From Arthrobacter wenxiniae (GTDB taxonomy: Bacteria > Actinomycetota > Actinomycetes > Actinomycetales > Micrococcaceae), in the NCBI RefSeq assembly GCF_013376105.1, contig NZ_JAAMFM010000005.1, positions 124,001 to 188,000 of the forward strand: 64,000 nucleotides of DNA, given 5' to 3'. The first letter of the stretch is position 1. Each line of letters starts with the position of its first letter. Below are positions 61,337 to 64,000 of this stretch, piece after piece. The notes beneath the pieces were generated by a model that was not told where the DNA came from, searched no databases, and saw only the letters and a program-made list of their open reading frames with translations. The translations under genes and the position numbers were made by a program.

Positions 61337-61903
61337 ATGACCACTGCACGCACGCCCCTGGTGGGCCTTGTGATGGGCTCGGATTCCGACTGGCCCGTCA
61401 TGGAAGCCGCCGCCGCGGCCCTGTCCGAGTTCGGCATCCCGTTTGAGACCGACGTGGTCTCCGCCCACCGCATGCCCGCGGAAATGATCGCCTACGGCCA
61501 AGGCGCGGCCGCGCGCGGCATCCGCGTCATCATCGCCGGGGCCGGCGGCGCCGCCCACCTGCCCGGCATGCTGGCCTCCGTCACCACCCTGCCCGTGGTG
61601 GGCGTGCCCGTGCCGCTGAAGACACTCGACGGCATGGACTCGCTCCTGTCGATCGTGCAGATGCCCGCCGGCGTCCCGGTGGCCACGGTGTCCATCGGCG
61701 GCGCCCGCAATGCCGGCCTCCTGGCCGTGCGCATGCTGGCCTCCGGCACGGACGCGCCGGCCGTTGAACTGGCCGGCAAGCTGGCCGCGTTTGCGCAGGA
61801 ACTCAACAGCCAGGCGTCCGCCAAGGGCGCCGCACTCCGCGCGAAGGCCGGCGCCAACTACCCCCTGGCCGTCATGCCGGAACAAGGCCAAGGGAACATA
61901 TGA
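61337..61903 (+). CDS. purE: N5-carboxyaminoimidazole ribonucleotide mutase
   Basis: Class I PurE, converting N5-CAIR to CAIR after purK. The 188 residues show the [13 protein letters not shown] substrate loop (about 14), VVSAHRMP (about 42) with the catalytic His, [14 protein letters not shown] (about 65) and VGVPVPLK (about 94). The C-terminal tail (about 165-188) is variable. It overlaps the LCP gene by 4 bases (ATGA), which links purine synthesis and a cell-envelope gene in one transcript, an order seen in Arthrobacter relatives. Confidence 0.97.
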   Translation: MTTARTPLVGLVMGSDSDWPVMEAAAAALSEFGIPFETDVVSAHRMPAEMIAYGQGAAARGIRVIIAGAGGAAHLPGMLASVTTLPVVGVPVPLKTLDGMDSLLSIVQMPAGVPVATVSIGGARNAGLLAVRMLASGTDAPAVELAGKLAAFAQELNSQASAKGAALRAKAGANYPLAVMPEQGQGNI

Positions 61904-63510
61904 GCTTCAGCAGCCCCAAGGTGTCCCGCGCCTCCAACAAGCCACCGGTGCTGACCGACCCCGTCCGCTACCCGGAATCGGCTCCGGCGCCCATGCGCTC
62001 CAAGCGTGCCTGGCTGCTGCTGGCGCTGACCCTCCTTGTGCCCGGGAGCGCCCAGGTCGTGGCGGGGAACAAGCGCCTGGGGCGTCTGGCCCTGCGCTGC
62101 ACACTGGTGGCATGGGCACTGGTGATTGCCGCCGTCGTGCTTGCGCTGCTGAACCGCGAGGCGCTGCTGAACCTCTTCACGAACCCGCTGACGTCCCTGG
62201 CCCTGGTGGTGCTGCTTGCCGCCGCCGCCGCGGGGTGGGCCATCATGTTCATGAACACGCTGGCCATCATCCGGCCCTCCCTCCTGGCGCCGGGCATGCG
62301 CGGCCTGGTGGCGGCGGCGCTGGTGGTGCTCATGGTGGCCACGAGCGGCACCCTGGGCTACGGGGCGTACCTGCTGAACACGGGCCGCAATGCCATTGGC
62401 AGCATTTTCGCGTCGGGGCCGGATATGAAACCGGTGGACGGCCGCTACAACTTCCTGGTCATGGGCGGCGACGCCGGCGCCCAGCGGATCGGACGGCGCC
62501 CGGACTCGATCATTGTGGTCAGCGTGGACGCCAAGACCGGCCAGGCGGCCACCATCAGCATCCCGCGCAACCTGCAAAACGCCCGGTTCTCGCCGGGGTC
62601 CCCGCTGTGGAAGGCATACCCGGACGGCTACAACTGCGGCGACAACTGCATCATCAATTTCCTGTACACGGATGTCACCGAAAACCACAAGGACCTCTAC
62701 CCGCACGCCGCGGACCCCGGCGCGGAGGCCATGATGGACGCGGCCGGCGGCGTCCTGGGCCTGCAGATCCAGGGCTACGTGCTGGTGGACATGGCCGGCT
62801 TCTCAAAGCTGATCGACGCCCTGGGCGGGGTCAAGATCAACGCGGGCGGCTGGGTGCCGCTCACCGGCGCCGACATTCCCGGCACCACGGCGCACGAGCC
62901 CCCGACCGGCTGGATCCATCCCGGCGTGCAGACGCTCGACGGCTACCACGCCCTGTGGTACGCCCGCTCCCGGCAATGGGTGCTGGAATACTCCCGCAGC
63001 CAGCGCCAGCAGTGCATCCAGCAGGCACTGCTCAAGCAAATGGACCCGGCCACGGTGCTCACCAAGTTCAATGCCATCGCCGACGCCGGCACCAAGGTCA
63101 TCGAGTCCGACCTGCCGGCCCAGCAGCTGGGCAGCTTCGTCTCGCTGGCGCTGAAGGCCAAGAGCCACGACCTCAAGCGCCTCACGATTGGCCCCCCGGA
63201 CTTCCCGGTCGAGTTCTCCACCTACCCCAACTTCGGCCAGATCCACAAGCGGGTCCAGGACCTGCTCAACCCCCCTGCGCCGAAGCCGGCCGCACCGGCG
63301 CCGAAGAAGTCCGGCACGTCCGCCGGACCCGCCGCGCCGGCACCGGCCACGACCACCCCGCCCCCGGCCGCTCCGGCGGCTCCGTCCGCTCCGGCGGCTC
63401 CGTCCGCTCCGGCCGTCACCCAGCAATACCTGCAGCAGCTGGCCATCAACGGCAACGATGAAATGCTGACCATGCTGCTCGCCAACAACGGCACCTGCTC
63501 ACCGGGGTAG
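61900..63510 (+). CDS. LytR-CpsA-Psr (LCP) family protein
   Basis: Membrane enzyme that attaches undecaprenyl-phosphate-linked glycopolymers to peptidoglycan or other acceptors. The 536 residues have about four hydrophobic segments in the first 170 residues, which is more than the single anchor usual in LCP proteins. An extracytoplasmic LCP domain follows (about 185-440) with the Asp/Arg sites [17 protein letters not shown] and TISIPRNLQ, then the [18 protein letters not shown] block. A Pro/Ala-rich linker (about 460-505, repeating PAAPSA) and a short tail complete it. Coupled to purE and followed by manA. Acts at the outer face of the membrane. Confidence 0.92.
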   Translation: MSFSSPKVSRASNKPPVLTDPVRYPESAPAPMRSKRAWLLLALTLLVPGSAQVVAGNKRLGRLALRCTLVAWALVIAAVVLALLNREALLNLFTNPLTSLALVVLLAAAAAGWAIMFMNTLAIIRPSLLAPGMRGLVAAALVVLMVATSGTLGYGAYLLNTGRNAIGSIFASGPDMKPVDGRYNFLVMGGDAGAQRIGRRPDSIIVVSVDAKTGQAATISIPRNLQNARFSPGSPLWKAYPDGYNCGDNCIINFLYTDVTENHKDLYPHAADPGAEAMMDAAGGVLGLQIQGYVLVDMAGFSKLIDALGGVKINAGGWVPLTGADIPGTTAHEPPTGWIHPGVQTLDGYHALWYARSRQWVLEYSRSQRQQCIQQALLKQMDPATVLTKFNAIADAGTKVIESDLPAQQLGSFVSLALKAKSHDLKRLTIGPPDFPVEFSTYPNFGQIHKRVQDLLNPPAPKPAAPAPKKSGTSAGPAAPAPATTTPPPAAPAAPSAPAAPSAPAVTQQYLQQLAINGNDEMLTMLLANNGTCSPG

Positions 63511-63552
63511 GCGCAATGTCCCGCCCGGCCCGCCACCTTCAGGAGAGAACAC

Positions 63553-64000
63553 ATGTTTGCGCTGACCAATGTCCTTCGCGACTACCCGTGGGGGTCCGCC
63601 ACGGCCATCGCGGACCTGCTGGGCACCAGCCCCAGCGGCGGCCCCGAGGCCGAACTGTGGCTGGGGGCGCACCCGGACTCCCCGTCCATTGCCCACACCC
63701 CTGAGGGCCCCGTTGCGCTCGATGCGCTCATTGCCGCGCACCCGGACACCATGCTGGGGGACGACGCCGTTGCCACCTTTGGCGTGCGGCTCCCGTTCCT
63801 GGCCAAGCTGCTTGCCGCCAACCAGGCCCTGTCCCTGCAGGTGCACCCCACCCTGGAGCGCGCCCGCCAGCGCTTTGCCGATGAGGAAGCGGCCGGCGTG
63901 GCCCGGGACGCCGCGGCACGCAACTACAAGGACGACAACCACAAGCCCGAGATGCTCTTCGCCCTGACCCCCTTCGAGGCACTGTGCGGCTTCCGGCACC
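63553..64000 (+). CDS. manA: Mannose-6-phosphate isomerase, 5' part
   Basis: Interconverts fructose-6-P and mannose-6-P, feeding GDP-mannose for protein O-mannosylation and mannosyl lipids. The window ends inside the gene; 149 codons are visible. The type I domain is clear: NVLRDYPWGSATAIADLLG (about 6), ELWLGAHPDSPS (about 34), the zinc-site QxH in ALSLQVHPTLERA (about 95) and Lys/Glu in DNHKPEMLFALTPFEALCGF (about 130). AGGAGAG lies 6 bases before its ATG. It follows the LCP gene, matching the pmt and glycosyltransferase content upstream. Confidence 0.94.
   Translation, partial: MFALTNVLRDYPWGSATAIADLLGTSPSGGPEAELWLGAHPDSPSIAHTPEGPVALDALIAAHPDTMLGDDAVATFGVRLPFLAKLLAANQALSLQVHPTLERARQRFADEEAAGVARDAAARNYKDDNHKPEMLFALTPFEALCGFRH

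Overview
The window reads as a chromosomal segment of a high-GC Gram-positive actinobacterium, most like Arthrobacter or a relative in the Micrococcaceae. The evidence is a WhiB regulator, a G5-domain resuscitation-promoting factor, a LytR-CpsA-Psr protein, an actinobacterial protein O-mannosyltransferase, a TgpA-type transglutaminase, and DUF3499 and TIGR03089 proteins. GTG starts and apparently leaderless promoters are also common. No outer-membrane genes are present. The genus is inference.

Bases 1-24,200 are mostly core genome. pth-rplY-prs-glmU and tRNA-Gln come first. An AbiEi/DUF559-like gene follows, bounded by two copies of a small palindrome. Next are an ABC-F ATPase and the ispE-ksgA-rpfB-tatD group. 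A plus-strand moxR-DUF58-tgpA operon is followed by gabD, the divergent pair rsmI/pmt, a DUF1461 membrane protein and a spoIIM/RDD divergent pair.

Bases 25,000-42,600 are accessory and show decay. A MarR regulator is preceded by AT-rich DNA and an unidentified segment. It is followed by a fused wreck of two transposases (IS4-like, then IS1182-like) and a large GT39-type membrane glycosyltransferase. A compact Tad/Flp pilus operon comes next: flp, tadE, tadG, cpaB, cpaE, cpaF, tadB, tadC. Its 3' end has decayed: a prepilin peptidase is cut before its second catalytic motif, and only the tail of a VWA-domain gene remains. An intact prepilin peptidase on the other strand lies next to these remains. 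An L,D-transpeptidase and a NYN/PIN-like protein follow.

Bases 42,600-49,200 hold a lipid/glycerol-phosphate cluster: a lipid kinase, a GlpD-type dehydrogenase and a TetR regulator, divergent from an alkyl-DHAP-synthase-like flavoprotein and an SDR. A TetR operator-like inverted repeat sits in the divergent gap. The gene content suggests, but does not prove, ether-lipid or glycerophosphate metabolism.

Bases 49,200-64,000 are again core-like: ahcY, a Trm112-like protein, DUF3499, a metallopeptidase-like protein, a DUF5719 protein, a very large GT2 glycosyltransferase, whiB, TIGR03089, gtrA, purK-purE, an LCP ligase and the 5' part of manA. Many of these serve cell-envelope polysaccharide synthesis and attachment.

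Two patterns cut across the window. Twelve genes have a TANNNT hexamer 6-8 bases before the start codon, which implies leaderless mRNAs. Four copies of a palindrome with a CCACTT/AAGTGG core lie 8-45 bases downstream of minus-strand genes and look like a dispersed terminator-type repeat.
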